Below, in pieces: positions 1 through 7,774 of a stretch of 64,000 bases of DNA. Source of the DNA: Roseibium marinum (lineage in GTDB: Bacteria > Pseudomonadota > Alphaproteobacteria > Rhizobiales > Stappiaceae); assembly GCF_002906165.1 (NCBI RefSeq), contig NZ_PPCN01000005.1:302719-366718 (forward strand), in the 5' to 3' direction. The stretch's first letter is position 1, and each line of letters starts with the position of its first letter. The notes under the pieces are model-generated. The model saw only the letters and a program-made list of their open reading frames with translations. It was not told the origin of the DNA and did not search any database. The translations under genes were made by a program, and so were the position numbers.

Positions 1-2
1 AG

Positions 3-764
3 TCCATGCCACCGTCAAACAGGCAGCTCGTCCGGCCAAAAGAAGGTTTCGCGCCGCTCTATGATACCGTCCGGCAAAAGCTGAGCAAGTTGGGGGTCGA
101 GTTTAGTCTCGGCAAAAAACTGAATGCCGTCCAGAAATCGAAATACGGCTTCACGGTCGTTACCGAAGGCGGTACCTTCCGTGCTGCAAACGTGGTGTCG
201 ACGATCCCGGTCAGCCAGGCCACAAACCTTTGCGGCATTGAAATGGGAAGCGAACTCAGAACCATCACGCTGATAACCCTCTATTTCAGTTTCTCCGGAA
301 ACAGAGGTTTCGATCAGTCGATAATCTATAATTTTTCCGATGAAGGCGCGTGGAAGCGTCTTACCGTTTATTCCGACTTCTACGGACAGGTTCATGGCCG
401 GGAATATTTCGCGGTTGAAGTCATCTCCAATTTTCTCGGAGCGGGCGTTGAGGAAGCCGAGAAGGATTTCCGCGCGCATGTACGCGATGCACGACTTTTC
501 TCCGGTGACCTGAAGCTGGAGGGAAGTCAGGTCCTGGAAAATGCCTACCCGATCTACAGCCGGGGTTCCGTCAAACAAGCTGAAGACGCGATTTCGGCAC
601 TTCGGGATTTCGGCATCCTCTCCTTCGGACGTCAGGGAGGGTTCAACTATCAGCCCACGGCGCGTGTCTCGACGATCGAAGCCGAAAGCGCGATGCAAGG
701 TTTCAATCTCAAACAGACTGTTGAAGTTGTTGGTGAGATCAAGGAGGAACAAATAAAAATGTAA
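3..764 (+). CDS. FAD-dependent oxidoreductase (amine-oxidase / UDP-galactopyranose-mutase-like), C-terminal part
   Basis: The reading frame is open to the window edge, so this is the 3' part of a longer gene; the ATG at position 6 is probably internal. The visible ~250 residues resemble the C-terminal half of FAD/NAD(P)-binding oxidoreductases of the protoporphyrinogen-oxidase/amine-oxidase type. There is a segment ending in VVSTIPVSQ, typical of the strand after the FAD domain, and a C-terminal FGRQGGFNY motif like the flavin-contacting end of these enzymes. The N-terminal dinucleotide-binding motif lies outside the window. A glycosyltransferase and a GH16 hydrolase follow on the same strand, so an exopolysaccharide or glycan role is plausible. 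The substrate is unknown. Confidence 0.6.
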   Translation, partial: SMPPSNRQLVRPKEGFAPLYDTVRQKLSKLGVEFSLGKKLNAVQKSKYGFTVVTEGGTFRAANVVSTIPVSQATNLCGIEMGSELRTITLITLYFSFSGNRGFDQSIIYNFSDEGAWKRLTVYSDFYGQVHGREYFAVEVISNFLGAGVEEAEKDFRAHVRDARLFSGDLKLEGSQVLENAYPIYSRGSVKQAEDAISALRDFGILSFGRQGGFNYQPTARVSTIEAESAMQGFNLKQTVEVVGEIKEEQIKM

Positions 765-948
765 AATTTACTGGATTCTTCGAGTCTTTTGTGTTTTTCT
801 TATTGGCAAATTTCACAATATTTGCATTTGCAGATCTATGGTGTGTTATTTTGCGAGCTGACTTTTTTACGGCTTCTCTCATTTCCGCGGCCGGCGAAGT
901 GCAGGTGGTTTAGCTTGTCTCCTTCGGTTGCCAGAGTACGGATTTTAT

Positions 949-2049
949 ATGCGCGTCTTGCATTTACTCAATCACTCCAAACGTCTGAATGGCCATGTCC
1001 ATGCGGCGGTCGATCTTTCCTGCGCCCAGAAGAAACAGGGACATGAGGTATCAATCGCCAGCGGTAGTGGCGACTTCGATGACCTGCTCAAAAGACAGGG
1101 CGTCGAGCGGTTCGAAATTTCTCATGAGCGCCGGCCTTTCACCTTGCTGAAATCGCTCTGGAAACTCTTCTTTCTAGTCCGGAAATGGAAACCGGACGTC
1201 ATTCACGCGCACATGATGACAAGCGCCGTTCTCGCCTGGCCGGTCTGCAAGCTTTTGAGAATTCCACTTGTCACAACCGTGCACAACGAGTTTGAAAAAA
1301 GCGCCGATCTCATGCGGCTCGGCGATCGGGTTATCGCCGTCAGCCAGGCCGTGAGGGATTCGATGGAACGGCGCGGTGTCCCGGCTTCGAAATTGCGGGT
1401 GGTCCTGAACGGAACAATCGGTTCTGCCCGCTTTGAAGAGCGGGACGATACGAAAGCCGATCTGAAACATCCTGCCATTCTCATCGTTGCAGGGCTGCAT
1501 CCGCGCAAGGGACTTACCTATCTTCTCGAAGCCTTCGACAGCGCCTGGGAGAAATACCCCGCCGCCAATCTATACATCGTCGGCAGTGGACCTCATGAAC
1601 TGGAATACCGGGAGAAAGCGGCTGCCCAGTCCTCCAGCGGCAATATCACGTTTCTGGGCGGCCAGAACGAACCGTTTAAATGGATGGAGGCTGCGGATAT
1701 ATTCGTGTTGCCGTCGCTTGCCGATCCGGCGCCACTCGTCATTTGCGAGGCGCGTGAAGCCGGATGCGCTGTCATCGGCAGCGATGCTGGGGGTATCCCT
1801 CAACTTCTTGAATATGGTGAAGCCGGCCTGATCGTCCCGGCGCAGAATTCGGCGGCACTCGCCGAGGAGCTGTGCAAGCTTCTGGCCGAACCGCAAACGT
1901 TGGCGGAATGGAAGAAACGGAGCCAGATCAGGATCAGCTATCTGACAGTCGACCGGGTCGCTCTGCAAACTTGCGAGATTTACGCGAACATAAGAGGCTC
2001 CTTCGGCAAGTCCGCGATTGAACCAGATGCGCACAGGATGGAGCAGTAA
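949..2049 (+). CDS. Glycosyltransferase family 4 (GT-B fold)
   Basis: A 366-residue GT4-type enzyme that should transfer a sugar from a nucleotide-sugar donor to a glycan or lipid-linked acceptor at the cytoplasmic face. The N-terminal half has the HVHAAVDLSCAQKKQGHEV stretch typical of GT4 acceptor domains and the WKPDVIHAH strand. The C-terminal half begins at LIVAGLHPRKG and carries the donor-site segment VICEAREAGCAVIGSDAGG, with the two acidic residues of the E-x7-E type region. I chose the ATG at 949 (MRVLHLL, the usual first beta strand) over an upstream in-frame ATG at 928. Its stop lies 22 nt before the proposed start of the GH16 gene, so the two are probably co-transcribed. Acceptor and sugar are unknown. 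Confidence 0.85.
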   Translation: MRVLHLLNHSKRLNGHVHAAVDLSCAQKKQGHEVSIASGSGDFDDLLKRQGVERFEISHERRPFTLLKSLWKLFFLVRKWKPDVIHAHMMTSAVLAWPVCKLLRIPLVTTVHNEFEKSADLMRLGDRVIAVSQAVRDSMERRGVPASKLRVVLNGTIGSARFEERDDTKADLKHPAILIVAGLHPRKGLTYLLEAFDSAWEKYPAANLYIVGSGPHELEYREKAAAQSSSGNITFLGGQNEPFKWMEAADIFVLPSLADPAPLVICEAREAGCAVIGSDAGGIPQLLEYGEAGLIVPAQNSAALAEELCKLLAEPQTLAEWKKRSQIRISYLTVDRVALQTCEIYANIRGSFGKSAIEPDAHRMEQ

Positions 2050-2056
2050 TCCCTCC

Positions 2057-2063
2057 GGAGGAG
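2057..2063 (+). promoter_or_regulatory. Strong Shine-Dalgarno deciding a TTG start for the GH16 gene
   Basis: GGAGGAG is followed after 8 nt by an in-frame TTG at 2072. This is far better spaced than anything upstream of the in-frame ATG at 2018, which lies inside the glycosyltransferase gene. Confidence 0.7.
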
Positions 2064-2071
2064 TGCCCGAC

Positions 2072-2995
2072 TTGATAAGCCGACGTGATCTTCTCATTCG
2101 TACCGCTGGCGCCGCCGGCGGGCTGTCCACGGCCTTGTACGCATCTGTCCCCACAGCTGAGGAGGGAATGGATCCGCTGGCCGGGCGCACGCTGGTTTTC
2201 GATGAGGTTTTTGCAATGCTTGATCCGGAAATCTGGCATGCAGGCCGCAAGGCAACCACATTCGATAGCGGATTTTACGGCCGCTCGGCCTTCGCACGAA
2301 TTGAAGGTGAAGAAGGTTTCCAGCCCTATGAAATCGTGGATGACCCACAGACGGAAAACGGCAAGGCGCTCAAGATTTCAGCGCGCTATATCGGCCGCAA
2401 AATGAACGTGCCGAGCTATTACGGCAACGATCTGCCGGAATATCAGTGGATCTCAGGCAATATCCAGACAGCAAAACCCGACGGCACGCTTCTGAAGGGA
2501 TGGCGGGACGGTTATTTTGAAGCGCGCATGTGGTTTCCGGCACACCCGTTGACCTTTCCGGGCTTCTGGTTCCTGAACGGCCGCAGCATACTTCATCCGG
2601 AAACGAGCATCGAACTGGACATTGCCGAGCACAAGGGATTCGAGCCGAAGGTTTACGGCGCTTACCTGCATGAGTGGGGTGAGCCGGGGCAGCATCACGA
2701 AAGCATCGGTGTGCCAACCCCTGTTGACGTCACCACCGGATATTTCCGTTACGGGATGCTTGTCGATGGCGCGACTTGCAGTCTGTTTTTTGAACGCCAG
2801 AGGATCGAGGACCCGGTCTCCGGCGAACCGGTCATCTGGAATATCGGCCGGGCAGACGAGATGGACGGGCAAAACGATGTCTTCTGGCCGCTGATAACCC
2901 TTGCTCTTCTCTCCGATGTTCCGTTTCCCGATCCCCTTATTGAAGAACACCGCCAGACCGCCCTTCACGTGGATTATTTCCGCGTCTGGCGCTGA
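2072..2995 (+). CDS. Glycoside hydrolase family 16 protein (endo-beta-glucanase type), Tat-like export signal
   Basis: A 307-residue GH16-type beta-glucanase, expected to cleave beta-1,3/1,4-linked glucan in an exported polysaccharide. From the TTG start the protein begins LISRRDLLIRTAGAAGG, a twin-arginine-like signal, with a hydrophobic stretch to about residue 30. The GH16 catalytic motif is visible as E181-L-D183-I-A-E186 (E-L-D-x-x-E: nucleophile, assisting aspartate, acid/base). Aromatic-rich strands (GFWFLNG, YGAYLHEWG, YFRVWR at the C terminus) fit the jelly-roll fold. Starting at the ATG at 2018 would put 18 extra residues before the RR motif and overlap the upstream gene. Rhizobial glucanases such as ExoK/ExsH trim exopolysaccharide length, which fits the neighbours; the exact linkage is inference. 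Confidence 0.8.
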   Translation: MISRRDLLIRTAGAAGGLSTALYASVPTAEEGMDPLAGRTLVFDEVFAMLDPEIWHAGRKATTFDSGFYGRSAFARIEGEEGFQPYEIVDDPQTENGKALKISARYIGRKMNVPSYYGNDLPEYQWISGNIQTAKPDGTLLKGWRDGYFEARMWFPAHPLTFPGFWFLNGRSILHPETSIELDIAEHKGFEPKVYGAYLHEWGEPGQHHESIGVPTPVDVTTGYFRYGMLVDGATCSLFFERQRIEDPVSGEPVIWNIGRADEMDGQNDVFWPLITLALLSDVPFPDPLIEEHRQTALHVDYFRVWR

Positions 2996-3042
2996 AATGG
3001 GGCCGTCGCCGGCAGGGATCGGATCGCCTCGGGAGCCATAAA

Positions 3043-3064
3043 AAAGCCGCCCGGAGGCGGCTTT
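3043..3064. terminator. Bidirectional hairpin terminator
   Basis: A perfect 9-bp stem, AAAGCCGCC / GGCGGCTTT, with a 4-nt loop and A/T runs on both sides. It lies between the convergent GH16 gene (+) and rcdA (-) and can end transcription from both. Confidence 0.8.
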
Positions 3065-3090
3065 CAGGATCGGTGGACAAACTTTGCTGC

Positions 3091-3633
3091 TCAGCCGAGC
3101 TTGCCGAAGGCGGCGTGAAGCTGGCTGATCTGCGAGGCGACCGGGTTGTCGTTATTGGCTTCTTCGGACCGCTCTGCCTCGTCCTTGCGGTAGAGCATCT
3201 TGTCGAGATGCACCACGCGTTCCTGCAGGCGGGTGGAGCGTTCGACCAGGTCGCGCAGGGTTTGGGGAAGTTCTTCCCAGACCGGGCCGCCGGTCGCGCT
3301 GCTCAATTTGTCGAGGCGGACCTTGTTCTTGTCACTGCCGGCCTGTTCACGGGACATCTCGCCCTCGTTCACGGCCCGCTGGAGCAAAAGCCAGGAGGCG
3401 AGCTGCATCAGCCGGGTCGTCAGGCGCATGGATTCGGTGGCATAGGCGAGCGAGCTGGGCCGGGGAAGCTGCTTGGCTTCCTCGCGGCCTTCTCCGTCCA
3501 GGTACATGGCCGTTTCCTCGACCAGCGACATGCCTTCCTGGAACAGGCTCTGAAAGTTGTCGGAACTGGCCAGGTGATGCGCGATGTGCACCGTTTCAAC
3601 AGGACCACCGGCTTTTTTCATGTCTTCCGTCAT
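3091..3633 (-). CDS. rcdA: RcdA-family protein (DUF1465), regulator of CtrA degradation
   Basis: A 180-residue protein of the DUF1465/RcdA family, known in Caulobacter as an adaptor that helps deliver CtrA to the ClpXP protease during the cell cycle. It is helical throughout: residues ~25-55 (LFQEGMSLVEETAMYLDGEGREEAKQ broken over two helices), ~60-85 (YATESMRLTTRLMQLASWLLLQRAV) and ~115-140 (LRDLVERSTRLQERVVHLDKMLY), consistent with the three-helix bundle of the family. The C terminus is variable and flexible. I chose the ATG at 3633 (MTEDMKKAGG) over an upstream ATG at 3735 because family members start close to this point. It stands alone on the minus strand, facing the GH16 gene. Confidence 0.85.
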   Translation of the reverse strand: MTEDMKKAGGPVETVHIAHHLASSDNFQSLFQEGMSLVEETAMYLDGEGREEAKQLPRPSSLAYATESMRLTTRLMQLASWLLLQRAVNEGEMSREQAGSDKNKVRLDKLSSATGGPVWEELPQTLRDLVERSTRLQERVVHLDKMLYRKDEAERSEEANNDNPVASQISQLHAAFGKLG

Positions 3634-3833
3634 AGGATTACTGCGCCTCAGTTGCTCTTCCGGTTGAACCTTGCATCTCTTCTGGAGCTGACCCAGGATT
3701 AAACATCCGGGACAATGTGTTCCTTTTTGGAACAATGCAGGTCTTCATGCCATTTACTGAGCAATCCGTGTGCCATTTACGAAGGCAAACGGTCATTAAC
3801 CAGAACAGCGACACTGTACTATGGGGCGGAGCC

Positions 3834-3930
3834 AAAAAAAAGAGCCGCTGGAATGCGGCTCTGAGTCATTAACAGGGAGGCGTCAAACAGAGTGGACAGG
3901 AGCCACTCACATCCAGATGACTGGATGCAT
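3834..3930 (-). ncRNA. Candidate small RNA with three hairpins and an intrinsic terminator
   Basis: Read on the minus strand, three perfect stems occur in a row. ATCCAG/CTGGAT (3926-3911) has a 4-nt loop, GAGTGG/CCACTC (3908-3890) has a 7-nt loop, and AGAGCCGC/GCGGCTCT (3862-3841) is followed by eight T residues, a strong intrinsic terminator. An AT-rich promoter-like region lies just upstream (3927-3960, including TATAAA-like sequence). No open reading frame fills the interval. The terminator could instead serve the DUF1192 gene ~190 nt upstream, with the other hairpins in its 3' UTR. That would be an unusually long structured 3' UTR, and a 3'-UTR-derived sRNA is then also possible. Confidence 0.45.
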
Positions 3931-3950
3931 AAATTTATAATTTGGAAAGA

Positions 3951-3994
3951 TTAACAAGAGGTAAACAAGTTAATTTTTACCTGCTCTGTTTACC
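3951..3994. promoter_or_regulatory. AT-rich operator-like region with inverted repeats
   Basis: TTAA-N7-TAAA at 3951-3965 is one base from the CtrA consensus TTAA-N7-TTAA. The inverted repeat GGTAAACA (3960-3967) / TGTTTACC (3987-3994) overlaps it. Both sit just upstream of the candidate sRNA on the minus strand. Regulation by CtrA is only suggested. Confidence 0.3.
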
Positions 3995-4048
3995 ATATGG
4001 GTTGGTAACAGACTGGATTTATTTGAAGTTTTATAGAAATCTGCCAAG

Positions 4049-4246
4049 TTATTTTTGAAAAATAGAGTTGGCGGCATTGCGAATATTCCCGCGTTGCTCC
4101 AGCTCCTGCCGAGTGCGGTTAATTTCGTCACTCAGCGCCTGGATCCGGTCCGCGAGATCGGTCTCCGAAAGTGTGGACAAATCTTCCCCAACGGTAATCG
4201 CGCCCGAAGCGGGTTTTTTGGGGACATCTTCGTCAAACAGACCCAT
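4049..4246 (-). CDS. DUF1192 family protein
   Basis: A 65-residue protein of the small alphaproteobacterial family DUF1192, function unknown. The N terminus MGLFDEDVPKKP is typical, followed by one predicted alpha helix (ETDLADRIQALSDEINRTRQELEQR) that probably forms a coiled coil, then a short tail ending NAANSIF. There is no membrane segment. It is divergent from the quinone oxidoreductase gene across a ~150-nt shared promoter region, an arrangement I associate with this family in related genomes. The family call rests on length, start and the helix pattern. Confidence 0.75.
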   Translation of the reverse strand: MGLFDEDVPKKPASGAITVGEDLSTLSETDLADRIQALSDEINRTRQELEQRGNIRNAANSIFQK

Positions 4247-4394
4247 GGCCTCATTCCCTCAAGCATGACATGCAAATTCGTTCCATTCCGCTTGTCTGAT
4301 CCGCATTCTTTCAAATAGGTTCAGTACGATTTTACCATATGCCAGGCACGGATCGCCTAGCCAGTCCCAAAATGAACCAGAAGGAAGGGTTGCT

Positions 4395-5399
4395 ATGCAG
4401 AATCTGCCCGACAGCATGACCGCGGTGGCGATATCGGAGCCTGGCGGTCCGGAGGTGCTGATGCTCGAAAACCGCCCGTTGCCGGAACCGGCTCCGGGGG
4501 AGATCCTGATCCGGGTTGCCGCCGCGGGCGTTAACCGGCCGGATGTCCTGCAGCGCTCGGGAGCCTATCCGCCGCCGAAAGGCGCTTCGGACCTTCCCGG
4601 TCTCGAGGTTGCCGGGGAGGTGGTGGCCTGCGGCGAAGGGGCCGGGCGTCACGCAATCGGCGACAAGGTCGCGGCTCTGTGCTCGGGAGGTGGCTACGCG
4701 GAGTTCTGCAAGGTGGCGGAAGGCCATGCCTTGCCGGTGCCGGCAGGGTTGTCGCTGGAAGAAGCCGCGGCGCTCCCGGAAACATTCTTCACGGTCTGGA
4801 GCAATGTGTTCGACCGGTGCGGGCTGAAAAGCGGCGAGCGGTTTCTGGTTCACGGCGGAACGTCCGGCATCGGGACAACCGCGATCCAGCTCGCCAAGGC
4901 CTTCGGAGCGGAGGTGTTCACAACAGTCGGCTCGCCGGAAAAAGCGGAGGCTGTTCGTAAACTCGGCGCGGACCATGTCATCACTTACCGTGAGGAGGCG
5001 TTTGAAAAGGTCATCCTGGATGTCACGAATGGCGAAGGCGTCGATGTGATTCTGGATATGGTCGGCGGCGATTATGTCGAGCGGAACTGGAAAGCGGCCG
5101 CGGTGGAGGGGCGGATCTGCCAGATCGCGACGCTGAACGGCGTATCGGAAAAGGTGAATTTCTCCCGACTGATGGTCAAGCGGCTGACGCATACGGGAAG
5201 TACGCTCAGACCGCGCAGCGATGCCTTCAAGACCGCGATCGCGGAGGCTCTGAAAGCAAAGGTCTGGCCGCTGATCGAATCGGGAAAAATCCGGCCGGTC
5301 ATGGATTCAACCTTTCCGCTGGCCGAGGCTGCCGAGGCGCATCGGCGGATGGAAAGCTCTGGTCATATTGGCAAAATAGTCCTGACCGTGGGGGGCTGA
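4395..5399 (+). CDS. NAD(P)H-quinone oxidoreductase, PIG3/zeta-crystallin type
   Basis: A 334-residue medium-chain dehydrogenase/reductase of the zinc-free quinone oxidoreductase class. It should reduce quinones or related electrophiles with NADPH in the cytoplasm. The N-terminal GroES-like domain (residues ~25-115) contains AAGVNRPDVLQRSGAYPPP, the PIG3-type signature region, and lacks the zinc-ligand pattern of alcohol dehydrogenases. The Rossmann domain (~125-265) has HGGTSGIGTTAIQLAK for nucleotide binding. The C terminus returns to the GroES-like fold (PVMDSTFPLAEAAEAHRRMES). Length is full for the family. It stands alone between divergent DUF1192 and the downstream trcR gene. Confidence 0.88.
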   Translation: MQNLPDSMTAVAISEPGGPEVLMLENRPLPEPAPGEILIRVAAAGVNRPDVLQRSGAYPPPKGASDLPGLEVAGEVVACGEGAGRHAIGDKVAALCSGGGYAEFCKVAEGHALPVPAGLSLEEAAALPETFFTVWSNVFDRCGLKSGERFLVHGGTSGIGTTAIQLAKAFGAEVFTTVGSPEKAEAVRKLGADHVITYREEAFEKVILDVTNGEGVDVILDMVGGDYVERNWKAAAVEGRICQIATLNGVSEKVNFSRLMVKRLTHTGSTLRPRSDAFKTAIAEALKAKVWPLIESGKIRPVMDSTFPLAEAAEAHRRMESSGHIGKIVLTVGG

Positions 5400-5552
5400 G
5401 TTACGAGGGAAGGCGCGAGGAAACGCCGGAATGCAAGTGCGTTGCGTTTTGGCGGCGTTTCTCCTATATTCCGGCCACTTCCCTTAAAATGGAAATCGAA
5501 CATCGCTTTTTTGCCCTGCCGGGCAAGGGAGCACACGAGAGGAATTTATCCG

Positions 5553-6521
5553 ATGGCGAATACGCCGCTTATGCCGAAGGCAACCGCAGTCTGGCTTGTG
5601 GACAATACCGCGCTGAGCTTCACCCAGATTGCCGCATTCTGCAAGCTTCACCCACTTGAAGTGAAGGCGATTGCCGATGGCGAAGCCGCGCAGGGAATCA
5701 AGGGCCTCGATCCCATCCTGACGGGCCAGCTCACCCGTGAGGAAGTCGAGAAGGCACAGGGCGACCCGAACTACCAGTTGAAACTTCAGGGCTCGAAAGT
5801 GGTGGTGCCGGAATCCAAGCGCAAGGGACCACGTTACACGCCCGTCTCGCGCCGCCAGGACCGTCCGAACGCCATCCTGTGGCTGGTGCGCAACCATCCG
5901 GAACTGAAGGACGCGCAGATCATGCGGCTGGTCGGTACAACCAAGCCGACAATCGCGGCGATCCGCGACCGTACCCACTGGAATTCGTCAAACCTGATTC
6001 CCTCCGATCCGGTCACCCTAAGCCTGTGCAGCCAGCTTGAACTGGATATGGAAGTCGAAAAGGCCGCCAAGAATGCACCGCAGCCGGTCGCCGGCGGTCC
6101 CGTCGAAACGCTGATGCCGGTCGAGGAATCGACCAGCGATGATGCCCTCGCCGCTGCCTTCTCGTTCGGCACGAGCAAACCGATCAAGCGTGAGGAAGAA
6201 GAGGTGTTCGACGCGGAAGCGGTCTTTGCGAACCTGGGCATGCCGAAAAAGGTGAGCGGTGAGGAGGCCGTCGAAGTCGAGGCCGATGCTGCTGGCGAGG
6301 AGGTTGAAGCTGGCGTGGAGGCGAAAGCTGAAGCTGAAGCAGAGGTCGTGGCTGGCGAAGAGGCTGAAGCCGGCGTGGAAGCCGAAGCAGAAGCTGAGGC
6401 AGAGGTCGTGGCTGCCGAAGAGGCTGACGCAGAGGCGGAAACTGACGCAGAGGCTGAAGCTGGCGCAGAGGCCGAAGCCGTTGACGAAACGGAAACTGAC
6501 GAAGCTGCCAAGGAAAAGTAG
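5553..6521 (+). CDS. TrcR-type cell-cycle transcriptional regulator (DUF1013) with a long acidic repeat tail
   Basis: A 322-residue protein. Residues ~1-175 match the DUF1013 family, described in alphaproteobacteria as the cell-cycle regulator TrcR: KATAVWLVDNTALSFTQIA near the start, RPNAILWLVRNHPELKDAQI and VGTTKPTIAAIRDRTHWN in the middle, the latter looking like a DNA-binding helix pair. The remaining ~145 residues diverge. From ~245 onward the chain is almost only E, A, V and D, built from 20-residue repeats. The ATG at 5553 follows a GAGAGGAA ribosome site; the in-frame ATG at 5442 is too far upstream and lacks family similarity. The acidic tail is much longer than I expect for the family and should lower the pI sharply. 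A strong terminator follows. Confidence 0.8.
   Translation: MANTPLMPKATAVWLVDNTALSFTQIAAFCKLHPLEVKAIADGEAAQGIKGLDPILTGQLTREEVEKAQGDPNYQLKLQGSKVVVPESKRKGPRYTPVSRRQDRPNAILWLVRNHPELKDAQIMRLVGTTKPTIAAIRDRTHWNSSNLIPSDPVTLSLCSQLELDMEVEKAAKNAPQPVAGGPVETLMPVEESTSDDALAAAFSFGTSKPIKREEEEVFDAEAVFANLGMPKKVSGEEAVEVEADAAGEEVEAGVEAKAEAEAEVVAGEEAEAGVEAEAEAEAEVVAAEEADAEAETDAEAEAGAEAEAVDETETDEAAKEK
6301..6420 (+). repeat. Two tandem 60-bp repeats in the acidic tail of trcR
   Basis: Positions 6301-6360 and 6361-6420 align base for base with about nine differences, and a decayed third copy follows from 6421. Because 60 is a multiple of 3, unit gain or loss would keep the frame. Confidence 0.85.
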
Positions 6522-6551
6522 GCTTTCAATCCGTTCTGTTGCGAACTGTCA

Positions 6552-6582
6552 AACCGCCGACCGATACAGTCGGCGGTTTTTT
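6552..6582 (+). terminator. Intrinsic terminator of trcR
   Basis: AACCGCCGAC / GTCGGCGGTT stem (10 bp) with a 7-nt loop, followed by a run of six T residues, 30 nt after the trcR stop. Confidence 0.9.
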
Positions 6583-6678
6583 GTTACCCTGAAAACCTCG
6601 TTTTCCGGATGAGCGGCGAAAACGCGTTGCCACGTTGTTGATCAGGACATAGTCTTCCGGCCTTTCAGGGAGAACAAG

Positions 6679-7635
6679 ATGTCGAACAACCTGCTCAAAC
6701 TGGGCTTTACGCTCGCACTCGCCTTCGGTGTCACACAGGCACAGGCCGAAACGCGGATCACCTACAAGTCCGCAAAGTCAGCTTCCTCCTACTACCAGAT
6801 GGGCGTTCAGATTGCCGAAGCCATCAAGGCCGGAAGCGATGGCGAGATGATCGTGACCGTCGAGGAAAGTCAGGGCTCCGTCCAGAACGTGATGGAAGCC
6901 AAGGCGAGAGGTGGAGACTATGTCTTTACCACTCCTCCGGTGCTGGTGTCGCTGGCTCAGGGCGGGAAGGCGATGTTCGAGGGCAAGGGAGACCCGAAGT
7001 TCGACGAGATCCGCGCCCTGTTTCCGATCCCTTCGCTGACCATGCATTTCGTGATGTCAAAAAAAAGCGGCGTGACGGATTTCGCGGGCATGGAAGGCAA
7101 GACCATCCTGCTCGGCAAGGGATCGTTCGGAGCCACGGAAGGTGAAAAATACCTCAAGCAGTTCGGTCTGGAAGGCAAGATCGATCTTGCCGAGGTCGAG
7201 CTGTCGAACGCGGTTGCGGCACTGAAAAACGGTCAGATCGACGGTTTCGTGACGGCCGGCTCCTGGCCGGCGCCGAATGTCATTGAGGCCGCCGCGTCCT
7301 CCGATGTCCATGTCCTTTCTCTGAATGATGACCAGATCGCGCAGACAAAGCGCGCAAAACTGGTGATCCCCGCGGGCACATATGCCGGTCAGGAAGAAGA
7401 CATTGCGACCACCTCATTGCCGGTCGCCGCCTTCACGACCACAGCCATGGATGACGACACGGCCTATACGCTGACCAAGACCTTCTGGGAGCAAAAGGCC
7501 GGTATGGGCGAGGACGCGCCGTGGTGGAACGGTGTCGATCAGGCGCTGATGGCGAATATTACCGGCAAGCTTCATCCCGGTGCTGTGCGCTACTACAAGG
7601 AAGCCGGCATTGAACTTACGGACGCGCAGCAGTAA
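6679..7635 (+). CDS. TAXI family TRAP transporter solute-binding protein
   Basis: A 318-residue periplasmic receptor for a TRAP transporter of the TAXI class. It begins with a Sec signal peptide (MSNNLLKLGFTLALAFGVTQAQA, cleavage expected after AQA at ~23). The mature part starts TRITYKSAKSASSYYQMGVQIAEAI, typical of TAXI proteins that bind small carboxylates or amino acids. Later elements such as AVAALKNGQIDGFVTAGSWPAPNV match the ligand-cleft region. A fused membrane subunit follows 140 nt downstream. The substrate cannot be read from sequence; TAXI members for glutamate and other acids are known. Confidence 0.9.
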   Translation: MSNNLLKLGFTLALAFGVTQAQAETRITYKSAKSASSYYQMGVQIAEAIKAGSDGEMIVTVEESQGSVQNVMEAKARGGDYVFTTPPVLVSLAQGGKAMFEGKGDPKFDEIRALFPIPSLTMHFVMSKKSGVTDFAGMEGKTILLGKGSFGATEGEKYLKQFGLEGKIDLAEVELSNAVAALKNGQIDGFVTAGSWPAPNVIEAAASSDVHVLSLNDDQIAQTKRAKLVIPAGTYAGQEEDIATTSLPVAAFTTTAMDDDTAYTLTKTFWEQKAGMGEDAPWWNGVDQALMANITGKLHPGAVRYYKEAGIELTDAQQ

Positions 7636-7774
7636 TCACCGCTCGGTGTCTTGAATCGTCCGGTGCACGGCCGTCAGCAGTTGCTGCCGGCTCCGTGTGC
7701 CGGATGTCTTTGGCCGGACGTACCGACCGGTGCCGGTCAACCCGCAATCCGATCTCAGTCAGACAAGCAATTCC

